DNA from: Confluentibacter flavum
GTDB taxonomy: Bacteria > Bacteroidota > Bacteroidia > Flavobacteriales > Flavobacteriaceae
Length of the DNA: 48,444 nt
Direction: 5' to 3'
Assembly: GCF_002843175.1 (NCBI RefSeq)
Contig: NZ_PJEO01000021.1
Coordinates: 1 to 48,444, forward strand
The notes under the pieces are model-generated. The model saw only the letters and a list, made by a program, of their open reading frames with translations, was not told the origin of the DNA and ran no database searches. This document shows, in pieces, positions 8,698 through 16,246 of the stretch. Both the position numbers and the translations under genes were made by a program. Position 1 is the first letter of the stretch. Each line of letters starts with the position of its first letter.

Positions 8698-9347
8698 TAC
8701 ATCTTCCCAGCTTTCTTCAAAACAAATAATAATACAATAGGAATAGCCAATAAACCAATCATCAATAAATTGGTTTGAAACAACCAAGGTGATAAGATTA
8801 ACGTGATGGCATAACCGCCTATGGCACCACCAAAATGGGCATCATGACCAATATTACCGACTTTGTTTTTCATACCATAAATGGAGTACAATAAGTAGCC
8901 AATGCCAAAAATATAAGCTGGGATTGGTATGGGGATAAAAAACAGCATAAGACTCATATCTGGCTGTAGCAAGATAGCAGAATACAAAATACCTGTAACA
9001 GCACCACTCGCCCCAACTGCACTGTAATAATATTCGTTTTTATGAAAGTAAAGTGACAGTAAACTACCAAACAACAAACTAGCAAAATAGATGATAATAA
9101 AATTGAATTGTCCTAAATAGTTAATGATTACACTGGAAAAAAAATACAATGTTAACATATTGAACAACAAATGTTGCGTATCCACATGCAAAAAGCCTGA
9201 ACTAAACATTCTTATTTTTTCACCTCTTTGAATCGGCCCTACTTGAAATTTGTATTTTTCAAAAAAAGAAAAATCACCATATCCTTTATAAGAAATGATA
9301 ACATTGGCGGCTATAATAACAATAGTAATGATATCTAAATCACCCAT
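8697..9347 (-). CDS. Rhomboid-family intramembrane serine protease
   Basis: A 216-residue polytopic membrane protein with about six hydrophobic segments. Rhomboid signatures are in order: HVDTQHLLFNM (residues 54-64, the conserved H-x4-H-x3-NM region), the catalytic serine in GASGAVTG (Ser-114), and the second catalytic residue in GHDAHFGGAIGG (His-171). Rhomboids cleave transmembrane helices of other membrane proteins; the substrate here is unknown. The family call is firm and all catalytic residues are present. It is transcribed away from the acyltransferase gene. Confidence 0.92.
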   Translation of the reverse strand: MGDLDIITIVIIAANVIISYKGYGDFSFFEKYKFQVGPIQRGEKIRMFSSGFLHVDTQHLLFNMLTLYFFSSVIINYLGQFNFIIIYFASLLFGSLLSLYFHKNEYYYSAVGASGAVTGILYSAILLQPDMSLMLFFIPIPIPAYIFGIGYLLYSIYGMKNKVGNIGHDAHFGGAIGGYAITLILSPWLFQTNLLMIGLLAIPIVLLFVLKKAGKM

Positions 9348-9376
9348 AAGGTATAAATGTTAAATTGTAAATGACA

Positions 9377-9384
9377 TATATTTG
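9377..9384 (+). promoter_or_regulatory. Possible -7 element (TATATTTG) for the acyltransferase gene
   Basis: A perfect TAnnTTTG box lies 18 bp before the ATG at 9403. No TTG is found at the expected upstream spacing. Confidence 0.45.
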
Positions 9385-9402
9385 CAAATCTAAAATTAAT
9401 TC

Positions 9403-10281
9403 ATGCAATTTCTAGTTTATATTTTAGTTTATCCCTTTTTATGGCTTGTTTCTATATTGCCTTTTCGGTTATTATATCTAGTGTCCGATGGTGTTTATGT
9501 ATTGCTTTATTATATTATTGGCTACAGAAAAAAAACCGTGACCCAAAACTTAAGATTGGTCTTTCCTAAGAAATCGGATAAAGAAATCGCAACCATTAGA
9601 AAGGCTTTCTATCATCATTTAAGCGATATGTTTTTAGAAATGACCAAAACCATTACCATTTCTGAAAGTGAACTGAAAACACGTTTTAAAATTACCAATC
9701 CCGAAGAATTTAAGCGATTGGAATCTTTAAATAAAAGCATCATTGTAATTTTTGGGCATTATGGTAGTTGGGAATGGTCTATCGTCCTGCAGCAATATAT
9801 TAATTTTAAAGGTTTAGGAGTCTATAAGCCTCTTGCTAACAAATATTTTAATAGGTTGGTGAAAAACATTCGTTCAAAATTCAATACCGATTTAATAAGC
9901 ACAAAAGAAACTATTAGTGTTATTAACAGCCATGAAGCAAAAGGCATTAAAAGCATTACTGGTTTTATAAGCGACCAATCTCCACGACTGACCAAAGATG
10001 TGTATTGGGGGGAATTTATGGGTGTAAAAGTGCCTTGTTTTACAGGCGCAGAACGATTGGCAAAAAAATTGGATTTAACAACGGCCTACCTAAAAGTGAC
10101 CAAAGTTAAACGTGGTTTTTATGAAGCTGAAATTATAACACTTGCTGAAAATCCAAATGATTACCAAGATTACCACTTGACCGATATGTTTTTGGCTGAA
10201 GTTGAAAAACAAATTTATGAAGCTCCCGAATACTATTTTTGGACGCATAAACGGTGGAAGCATCGGGAGAAAAGAATTTAA
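9403..10281 (+). CDS. LpxL/HtrB-type lipid A acyltransferase
   Basis: A 292-residue protein with an N-terminal hydrophobic anchor (residues about 3-40), then a lysophospholipid/lipid A acyltransferase domain. The HX4E catalytic motif is GHYGSWEW (His-119, Glu-124), preceded by KSIIVIF. The domain also has ITGFISDQSPR, GVKVPCFTGAERLA and a C-terminal YFWTHKRWKHR, which fit the LpxL/LpxM family. Such enzymes add secondary acyl chains to lipid A at the inner membrane. The exact acyl donor and position cannot be told. The 3' end overlaps the convergent hydrolase gene by 4 bp. Confidence 0.9.
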   Translation: MQFLVYILVYPFLWLVSILPFRLLYLVSDGVYVLLYYIIGYRKKTVTQNLRLVFPKKSDKEIATIRKAFYHHLSDMFLEMTKTITISESELKTRFKITNPEEFKRLESLNKSIIVIFGHYGSWEWSIVLQQYINFKGLGVYKPLANKYFNRLVKNIRSKFNTDLISTKETISVINSHEAKGIKSITGFISDQSPRLTKDVYWGEFMGVKVPCFTGAERLAKKLDLTTAYLKVTKVKRGFYEAEIITLAENPNDYQDYHLTDMFLAEVEKQIYEAPEYYFWTHKRWKHREKRI

Positions 10282-11165
10282 TTCTGTTTTTGGTTTAGAA
10301 ATTTTTCAATCATTGGGACAACCAAATCGCGATCTTTAAAATCAGTTTTTAATGTTGTTACCTCTCCTATATACTCGCCATGCCCACCTGGTATGATTGC
10401 TAATTCAGAATTAGCAATTTGTCTGTGCATCTCAATGGCATGTTCTGGAGTAATCACATCTTTATCACCTATTATAATTAAAGTCGGTACTTTGATGGAT
10501 TTGATTTGTTCATCAGGAATATCTTTAAAGTTAACCATTCTTTTGGCGTCTCTGTCATGCATTATTTGCAAACCATTTGGGTCTCGTGACACTTTTAAAT
10601 AAGCTTCTTTTAATTGCTGGGGCATATTTTCCAATCTTGCTTGTTCCATAAATCCCCAAAATTGTTCAGGAACGCCGTTACGTTTGGCGAGAGCTGAACC
10701 TAAAATAATTTTGCCAACTATTTCAGGATGGCGAATGGCAATTTGTAATGTAGTTGTACCGCCGTTGCTGAAACCGAAAAAATCAGCGCTCTCAATTTTT
10801 AAGTTTTTGAGAAGTGTAGCAACATCATCAGCATCTTGTTCGAATGAGGTTTCTGTATTTCTATCATTTGTTCGACCATGAGACTGTAAATCCATAGCTA
10901 TCACTTTTCTGTTTTTAGCTAATAATGGAATGATTTTTTCAAAACTGGACTGAATAGTTGAACCTCCCCCATGGATTAAAACAAGAGGTTTACCTTGTCC
11001 ATACGTTTCATAGTACATTTTTAGCCCATTCACTTCTGAATAGCCACTTTTGAAGTCCAAACTATCTGTTAGTGTTTCCATTATGCTAACTGTTGTTTTT
11101 TCTTTTTCTTTACATGAAGTCACTGTTAAAAGAGCTAAACTAAAAATCGCTAGAATTTGCTTCAT
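10278..11165 (-). CDS. Alpha/beta-hydrolase lipoprotein
   Basis: A 295-residue protein with a lipoprotein signal (MKQILAIFSLALLTVTSC, lipid-modified Cys-18), so it is probably membrane-anchored outside the cytoplasm. The alpha/beta-hydrolase fold is clear: oxyanion region LIHGGG (about 63-68), nucleophile elbow GFSNGG (Ser-133), acid in IIGDKDVITP (Asp-236) and histidine in GGHGEY (His-262). A full catalytic triad implies an active esterase or similar enzyme, but the substrate cannot be inferred. Confidence 0.88.
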   Translation of the reverse strand: MKQILAIFSLALLTVTSCKEKEKTTVSIMETLTDSLDFKSGYSEVNGLKMYYETYGQGKPLVLIHGGGSTIQSSFEKIIPLLAKNRKVIAMDLQSHGRTNDRNTETSFEQDADDVATLLKNLKIESADFFGFSNGGTTTLQIAIRHPEIVGKIILGSALAKRNGVPEQFWGFMEQARLENMPQQLKEAYLKVSRDPNGLQIMHDRDAKRMVNFKDIPDEQIKSIKVPTLIIIGDKDVITPEHAIEMHRQIANSELAIIPGGHGEYIGEVTTLKTDFKDRDLVVPMIEKFLNQKQN

Positions 11166-11188
11166 TATACCATAACTTTAATTCATGT

Positions 11189-11218
11189 GATTACTTCGTC
11201 GTGCCTCCTCGTAATGAC
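11189..11218. repeat. REP-like element (GTCATTACGAGG type)
   Basis: On the minus strand it reads GTCATTACGAGGAGGCACGA followed by CGAAGTAATC. The ends GTCATTAC/GTAATC and the middle form an imperfect palindrome. It lies between the hydrolase and glmM and shares the GTCAT edge with the other dispersed repeats here. Confidence 0.55.
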
Positions 11219-11219
11219 G

Positions 11220-12608
11220 TTATATTTTCGCAATCTCCCCAATCTCATCAATAAACCTATCCGCCAAAGTATCCGCTTCTTGTTGCGATTTGGCTTCTGT
11301 ATATATTCTAACAATAGGTTCGGTATTGCTTTTACGTAAATGCACCCAACTTTCGAGAAAGTCTATTTTAACACCATCAATCGTGGTTAATTGTTCGTTT
11401 TGGTAACGTTTTTCAATGGTTTTTAAAATGCCATCTACATCCAAACCTGGCGTTAATTCTATCTTCTTTTTACTCATAAAGTAATTGGGATAGGTTTTTC
11501 TTAGGGCACTAACGCTTATTCTTTTATCGGCCAACAAACTTAAGAACAGGGCAATACCAACCAAGGCATCACGCCCATAGTGCGACTCTGGGTAAATAAC
11601 GCCCCCATTGCCTTCGCCACCAATAACAACCTTATTTTTTTTCATTAAACTTACCACATTCACCTCGCCCACGGCACTGGCCTCATAACTGCCTCCGTAC
11701 TTTTCGGTAACATCTCTCAAGGCCCTTGTAGAACTCATATTGCTAACGGTATTTCCCGGTGTTCTGCTCAATACATAATCGGCACAGGCCACCAAGGTAT
11801 ATTCTTCGCCAAACATCTCGCCGTTTTCATCAATAAACGCTAAACGGTCCACATCGGGATCGACTACAATCCCAAAATCAGCTCCCGTTTCCACTACTTT
11901 TTTTGACAAATCCGTTAAGTGTTCCTTTAATGGCTCTGGATTGTGTGGGAACTCGCCATTTGGTTCACAATACAATTTCACGACATGCACGCCTAAACGC
12001 TCTAAAAGCAACGGAATCACAATACCACCTGTTGAGTTTACGCCATCAACCACAACCTTAAATTTGGCATCTTCAATGGCTGGCACATTTACTAGATCCA
12101 AATCCAAAACTTCAATAATATGTAAATCAAAATAAGCCTTATTTTTAGTTATTTTTCCCAAGCTATCAACATCGGCAAAAGCAATGGTATCACTTTCGGC
12201 TATCTCTAAAATTTTGGCGCCTTCATCAGCATCTAAAAACTCGCCTTTGCTATTCAATAATTTTAAGGCATTCCATTGTTTTGGGTTATGACTTGCTGTT
12301 AAAATAATACCACCATCGGCATGTTCCATGGGTACTGCCATTTCTACTGTTGGTGTGGTGGATAAACCCAAGTCAATCACGTGGATTCCGAGTCCGACCA
12401 AGGTATTCATCACCAAATTTTGAATCATTTCCCCAGAAATTCGGGCATCCCTCCCAACTACCACTCTATAAGTGTCTTTATCACGTTGTTGTTTGATCCA
12501 AACCCCATAAGCGGCTGCAAATTTAACGGCATCGATAGGTGTTAGGTTATCGCCAACGTGTCCGCCAATAGTACCTCTAATTCCTGAAATTGATTTTATT
12601 AGTGTCAT
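11220..12608 (-). CDS. glmM: Phosphoglucosamine mutase
   Basis: A 462-residue alpha-D-phosphohexomutase. The phosphoserine loop TASHNPKQWN is at about 104-113 (Ser-106), the metal-binding loop DPDVDRLAFIDENG about 245-258, and the sugar-binding GGEGNGGVIYP later. The C-terminal phosphate-binding region has HLRKSNTEPIVRIYTEA. GlmM converts glucosamine-6-phosphate to glucosamine-1-phosphate for UDP-GlcNAc, needed for peptidoglycan and lipopolysaccharide. A related phosphomannomutase activity cannot be excluded from motifs alone, but the serine loop and C-terminus fit the GlmM-type proteins of Bacteroidota. Confidence 0.87.
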   Translation of the reverse strand: MTLIKSISGIRGTIGGHVGDNLTPIDAVKFAAAYGVWIKQQRDKDTYRVVVGRDARISGEMIQNLVMNTLVGLGIHVIDLGLSTTPTVEMAVPMEHADGGIILTASHNPKQWNALKLLNSKGEFLDADEGAKILEIAESDTIAFADVDSLGKITKNKAYFDLHIIEVLDLDLVNVPAIEDAKFKVVVDGVNSTGGIVIPLLLERLGVHVVKLYCEPNGEFPHNPEPLKEHLTDLSKKVVETGADFGIVVDPDVDRLAFIDENGEMFGEEYTLVACADYVLSRTPGNTVSNMSSTRALRDVTEKYGGSYEASAVGEVNVVSLMKKNKVVIGGEGNGGVIYPESHYGRDALVGIALFLSLLADKRISVSALRKTYPNYFMSKKKIELTPGLDVDGILKTIEKRYQNEQLTTIDGVKIDFLESWVHLRKSNTEPIVRIYTEAKSQQEADTLADRFIDEIGEIAKI

Positions 12609-12683
12609 ATGTAGTTTCTTATTTTTAACAAATATAACAGTAATAAATTGTAAATCTAAAATTGCAATTTGTAAATTACACCA

Positions 12684-13286
12684 ATGAATTTTCTAGCACA
12701 TATTTATCTCTCTGGAGACAACGACTTAGTTACTATTGGAAATTTTATTGCGGATGGCATTAAGGGCAACGACTATAAAAAATTCAATAAAGAGTTTCAA
12801 ATCGGCATTTTATTGCACAGGCATATAGACACCTTTACAGATGCCCACGAAACCGTTAGGCTAAGCACCAAGCGTTTACATGAAAAATATGGGCATTATT
12901 CTGGGATCATTGTCGATATTTTATATGACCATTTTTTGGCAAAGAATTGGCATTTGTATTGTGATATTCCTTTAGAGGACTATACTGAAAATTTCTATAA
13001 TTCCTTAGAAGAACATTATAATTTACTCCCCATTGGCATTCAAAAAATGATGCCATTCATGTTGGCTGATAATTGGCTTTTAAGTTATGCGTCCATTGAT
13101 GGTATTTCTAGAGTTTTAGTAGGTATGAACAGGCGGACAAAAAATCGTTCTGGAATGGATGAAGCCGTGCATGAGTTGGAAGTTTTTTACGAAGAATTTG
13201 AAACGGAATTCACGCTCTTTTTTGATGAACTCATTATTTTTTCAAAACAGAAATTAAAGGAATTATCAAAAAAGTACGCTCGTTAG
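12684..13286 (+). CDS. Acyl carrier protein phosphodiesterase-like (AcpH, DUF479)
   Basis: A 200-residue protein of the AcpH family: MNFLAHIYLSGDNDLVTIGN at the start, then FIADGIKG and the metal-ligand region LHRHIDTFTDAH (about residues 47-58), followed by YGHYSGIIVDILYDHFLA. These His/Asp motifs are shared with E. coli AcpH, which removes 4'-phosphopantetheine from acyl carrier protein. The biochemical role in Bacteroidota is inferred. It is divergent from glmM with a 75-bp gap. Confidence 0.85.
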   Translation: MNFLAHIYLSGDNDLVTIGNFIADGIKGNDYKKFNKEFQIGILLHRHIDTFTDAHETVRLSTKRLHEKYGHYSGIIVDILYDHFLAKNWHLYCDIPLEDYTENFYNSLEEHYNLLPIGIQKMMPFMLADNWLLSYASIDGISRVLVGMNRRTKNRSGMDEAVHELEVFYEEFETEFTLFFDELIIFSKQKLKELSKKYAR

Positions 13287-13439
13287 AATTCTGTTTTCAT
13301 GGATTAAACGCAAATGAAGGTACCGATAATCGAAGTGATATTACCTGCATCGGATTTTAATATTTTTCCTTGAACGGGTCAATTGTATTTAATATTTTAG
13401 AACCCATAAACCTTATCTAACAAAAAGATAATCAATATA

Positions 13440-14150
13440 ATGACCGCCAAATCTAAAAGAATATTCAAAATAATTACTGGTATCATTATCTTTTTTACCC
13501 TACCTAGTTTGTTGCTTTTTGGATATGTTATATTTAAATATAATGAAGATTTACCGACGGGAGTTTCAGGAGAAAAAGCCGATTTGTTAGCCCATAAAAT
13601 GCTAAATTCCTTAAACTACGAAGCTTATAAAAACACCGATTACATAGCGTGGAATTTTAAAAGGAGGCATCATTATGAATGGCAAAAACAAGACAATATT
13701 TGTGATGTATATTGGAAAGAATTTAGAGTTACCCTTAATTTAAACAATCCCGAGTTAAGCAAAGCCTATGTACATAGTTTTAAGGTGGAAAACGACATCG
13801 CAAAAGAACTCAAGGACAAAGCATTAAAATATTTTTACAACGATTCTTTTTGGCTTGTAGCACCTTACACTGTTTTCAATAAGGATGTTGATAGAAAATT
13901 GGTTAGCGAAAATTCATTCCTGGTCACATATAATTCTGGAGGGGACACCCCTGGCGATTCCTATTTATGGGTGCTAGATGATGATGGTAAACCTATTAGT
14001 TTTAAAATTTGGGCATCTATCTTACCAATTGACGGATTGGAAGCTACCTGGACGGATTGGACAACCACCGAAACGGGTGCCATACTACCAACCTTTCATA
14101 AGTTATTGTTTTTTGGATTGGAAATGGATGGTATAAAAACATCTAAATAA
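13440..14150 (+). CDS. Conserved-looking membrane-anchored protein of unknown function
   Basis: A 236-residue protein with one N-terminal hydrophobic segment (about residues 8-30, IFKIITGIIIFFTLPSLLLF), then a soluble domain that would sit outside the cytoplasm. The domain is rich in Trp and Tyr (YIAWNFKRRHHYEWQ, VYWKEFRVTL, IDGLEATWTDWTTTETGA). I recognise no catalytic motif and no family with a known function. The start ATG is preceded by an A-rich stretch, as is common here. It converges with the arsC-like gene, overlapping it by 8 bp. The 153-bp gap upstream (13287-13439) holds no clear gene. Confidence 0.75.
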   Translation: MTAKSKRIFKIITGIIIFFTLPSLLLFGYVIFKYNEDLPTGVSGEKADLLAHKMLNSLNYEAYKNTDYIAWNFKRRHHYEWQKQDNICDVYWKEFRVTLNLNNPELSKAYVHSFKVENDIAKELKDKALKYFYNDSFWLVAPYTVFNKDVDRKLVSENSFLVTYNSGGDTPGDSYLWVLDDDGKPISFKIWASILPIDGLEATWTDWTTTETGAILPTFHKLLFFGLEMDGIKTSK

Positions 14151-14484
14151 TATCTAAAATAGCCTCGGTTGGTCTGCCAATCACCGCTTTTTTACCATTA
14201 ATAATAATGGGGCGTTCAATAAGTTTTGGATTTTTAACCATAGCTTTTATAATATCACTATCGTTCAAATCTTTTCCTTTAAATTGGTCTTTCCAAATAG
14301 ATTCACTTTGCCTTACCAAATCAATAGGTTTCATGCCTAAAAGCTTGATGATGTCTTTTAACTCTTTTTCAGTTGGGATATCTTCAAGGTATTTAATAAT
14401 CTCAAAAGATTTTCCGGATTTTTCAAGAACTTCCAATCCGCTACGTGATTTGCTGCAACGATTATTGTGATATATTTTAATCAT
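14143..14484 (-). CDS. arsC: ArsC-family reductase (arsenate reductase, glutaredoxin type)
   Basis: A 113-residue thioredoxin-fold protein of the ArsC family. The catalytic cysteine is Cys-10 in HNNRCSKSRSG. Later LVRQSESIWK, LIERPIIINGKKAVIGRPTE gives the arginines that bind the oxyanion in E. coli ArsC. It probably reduces arsenate with glutathione or glutaredoxin-like partners, but family members also include Spx/YffB-like proteins and no ars operon is present. It lies in a chain prfB-HAD-arsC and its ATG overlaps the HAD stop as TAATG, suggesting translational coupling. Confidence 0.8.
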   Translation of the reverse strand: MIKIYHNNRCSKSRSGLEVLEKSGKSFEIIKYLEDIPTEKELKDIIKLLGMKPIDLVRQSESIWKDQFKGKDLNDSDIIKAMVKNPKLIERPIIINGKKAVIGRPTEAILDII

Positions 14485-15101
14485 TATACATGAATATGAT
14501 AGGCTTTTAATTGTTCTAAAAGCAGGTCAGGGTTTTTAAAATGAATACCGTTAATATTTAATCTCTTTGCAGCTTCAATATTGCGTAAATTATCATCGAT
14601 AAACAAGGCCTTTTCTGCTTTTATGTTGAAACGGTTGAGGGTTAAATGATAGATATCGTCAAACGGTTTTCTTGTTTTTTCTTCACCAGATACCAATATG
14701 CCTTCAAACCAGTGTAAAAATTCGAAGCGTTCTAAAGCAATTGGGAATGTTTCGTGGCTCCAATTGGTCAGTGCAACGACTTTGTATTTTTTTGATGCAA
14801 TGAGTTTATCTAGAATGTCTACCGTGTCCTGAATAGCACCTCCAAGCATTTCTTCCCATCGACCATAGAAAGCCCTAATCTCTGTTTCATAATCTGGAAA
14901 GCGTGTCACTAAATCTTCTGTCGCTTGAGCTAACGGATAACCAGCATCTTGGTTTTCATTCCACTCATGGGTACAAATGGTATCAAAAAACCATTTCATT
15001 TTTTGTCGGTCGCCATTAAAAATACCCAAAAATACATACTCTGGATTCCAATCAATCAACACGCCACCTAAGTCGAATATAATAGTATCAATATGTTTCA
15101 T
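14484..15101 (-). CDS. HAD-family phosphatase (YihX-like)
   Basis: A 205-residue haloacid dehalogenase-like hydrolase. Motif I is IIFDLGGVLIDWNPEYVF, with the nucleophile Asp-10 but Gly where many phosphatases have the second Asp, as in the YihX/epoxide hydrolase-like subgroup. Motif II is VALTNWSHETFPIA, the lysine is near EEKTRKPFDDIYHL and motif III is ALFIDDNLRNIEAAKRLN. The substrate is unknown; YihX acts on glucose-1-phosphate. It starts 5 bp after prfB. Confidence 0.88.
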   Translation of the reverse strand: MKHIDTIIFDLGGVLIDWNPEYVFLGIFNGDRQKMKWFFDTICTHEWNENQDAGYPLAQATEDLVTRFPDYETEIRAFYGRWEEMLGGAIQDTVDILDKLIASKKYKVVALTNWSHETFPIALERFEFLHWFEGILVSGEEKTRKPFDDIYHLTLNRFNIKAEKALFIDDNLRNIEAAKRLNINGIHFKNPDLLLEQLKAYHIHV

Positions 15102-15106
15102 AAATA

Positions 15107-16216
15107 TTATAAAGAATCTGGAGCTTCTTCTTTTTGTCCCATAGTCATTAAATAGGCTTTTAAAAACGGGGTAATGTCACCATTCAAAACCGTATCCACA
15201 TTACCTGTTTCATGTCCTGTTCTAACATCTTTAATTAATTTATAAGGATGCAACACATAGTTTCTAATCTGGCTGCCCCACTCTATTTTCATCTTGCCTG
15301 CTTCAATATCATCTCTTTGGGATAATTGTTTTTGAAGCTCAATTTCATAGAGTTGCGATTTTAACATTTGAAGTGCTCTGGCTCTGTTATCGTGTTGCGA
15401 ACGCGTCTCTGAACAAGAAATTTGAATGCCTGAAGGCTTATGGGTTAATTGAACTTTTGTTTCTACTTTATTAACATTTTGTCCGCCAGCACCACTAGAA
15501 CGCGCCGTTGTAATTTCAATGTCCGCTGGATTGATTTCTATTTCAATGGTATCATCAACGAGCGGATACACATATACGGAAGCAAAACTGGTATGTCGCT
15601 TGGCATTGCTATCAAAGGGAGAAATACGTACCAATCGGTGTACACCATTTTCACCTTTTAGCCAACCAAAGGCAAAATCGCCTTCTATCTCTAAAGTAAC
15701 GGTTTTGATACCGGCTACATCGCCTTCTTGAAAGTTGAGTTCTTTAACCTTAAAACCACTTTTTTCGGCAAACATTAAGTACATACGCATCAGCATACTT
15801 GCCCAATCGCAACTTTCGGTACCACCAGCACCTGCTGTAATTTGCAAAACAGCACTTAAGCTATCGCCTTCATCAGAAAGCATGTTTCTAAATTCTACTT
15901 CTTCTAAAAGCAAAACAACTTTGTTCTGTAAGTCGTCAATTTCCTTTTCAGTAGCTTCACCGTCCTTATAGTATTCCAAAAGAATTTCCAACTCTTCAAT
16001 TTGAGTGGCAATGGTATTATAATCCTGCACCCATTTTTTTAATGAGCGAAGGTTTTTCATAATTATTTCTGCTCCTTTGGGATCGTTCCAAAACGCTGGA
16101 TTGGCAACTTTTTCTTCTTCATTCTGAATCAGAATTTGTTTTTTGTCAATCTCTAAATAGGTTTTAAGCTTTTTACTCCGTTTAGTAAGCTCTGCAAATT
16201 GCTCGTTTGTAATCAT
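15107..16216 (-). CDS. prfB: Peptide chain release factor 2
   Basis: A 369-residue class I release factor that ends translation at UGA and UAA. The recognition motif SPF is at residues 199-201 ([20 protein letters not shown]), characteristic of RF2, and the peptidyl-hydrolysis GGQ is at 244-246 in [16 protein letters not shown]. The frame is continuous from ATG; the place of the usual programmed +1 frameshift (near KTYLEIDKK) has TTA-GAG-ATT with no UGA. The protein therefore lacks the classical autoregulatory frameshift. It heads a tight cluster with the HAD and arsC-like genes. Confidence 0.97.
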   Translation of the reverse strand: MITNEQFAELTKRSKKLKTYLEIDKKQILIQNEEEKVANPAFWNDPKGAEIIMKNLRSLKKWVQDYNTIATQIEELEILLEYYKDGEATEKEIDDLQNKVVLLLEEVEFRNMLSDEGDSLSAVLQITAGAGGTESCDWASMLMRMYLMFAEKSGFKVKELNFQEGDVAGIKTVTLEIEGDFAFGWLKGENGVHRLVRISPFDSNAKRHTSFASVYVYPLVDDTIEIEINPADIEITTARSSGAGGQNVNKVETKVQLTHKPSGIQISCSETRSQHDNRARALQMLKSQLYEIELQKQLSQRDDIEAGKMKIEWGSQIRNYVLHPYKLIKDVRTGHETGNVDTVLNGDITPFLKAYLMTMGQKEEAPDSL

Positions 16217-16246
16217 AATGGCAAAAATACAATAAAGGAAATTAAT

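Noticed and set aside
13314-13373. 19-codon ORF (MKVPIIEVILPASDFNIFP) in the gap before the unknown membrane protein
   Set aside because: Too short, no recognisable homology, no clear ribosome site; likely chance or an unidentifiable remnant.
15449-15971. Plus-strand ORFs opposite prfB
   Set aside because: Antisense shadows of a strongly conserved gene.
16080-16216. Programmed +1 frameshift in prfB
   Set aside because: The expected CUU-UGA site is absent and the frame is continuous.
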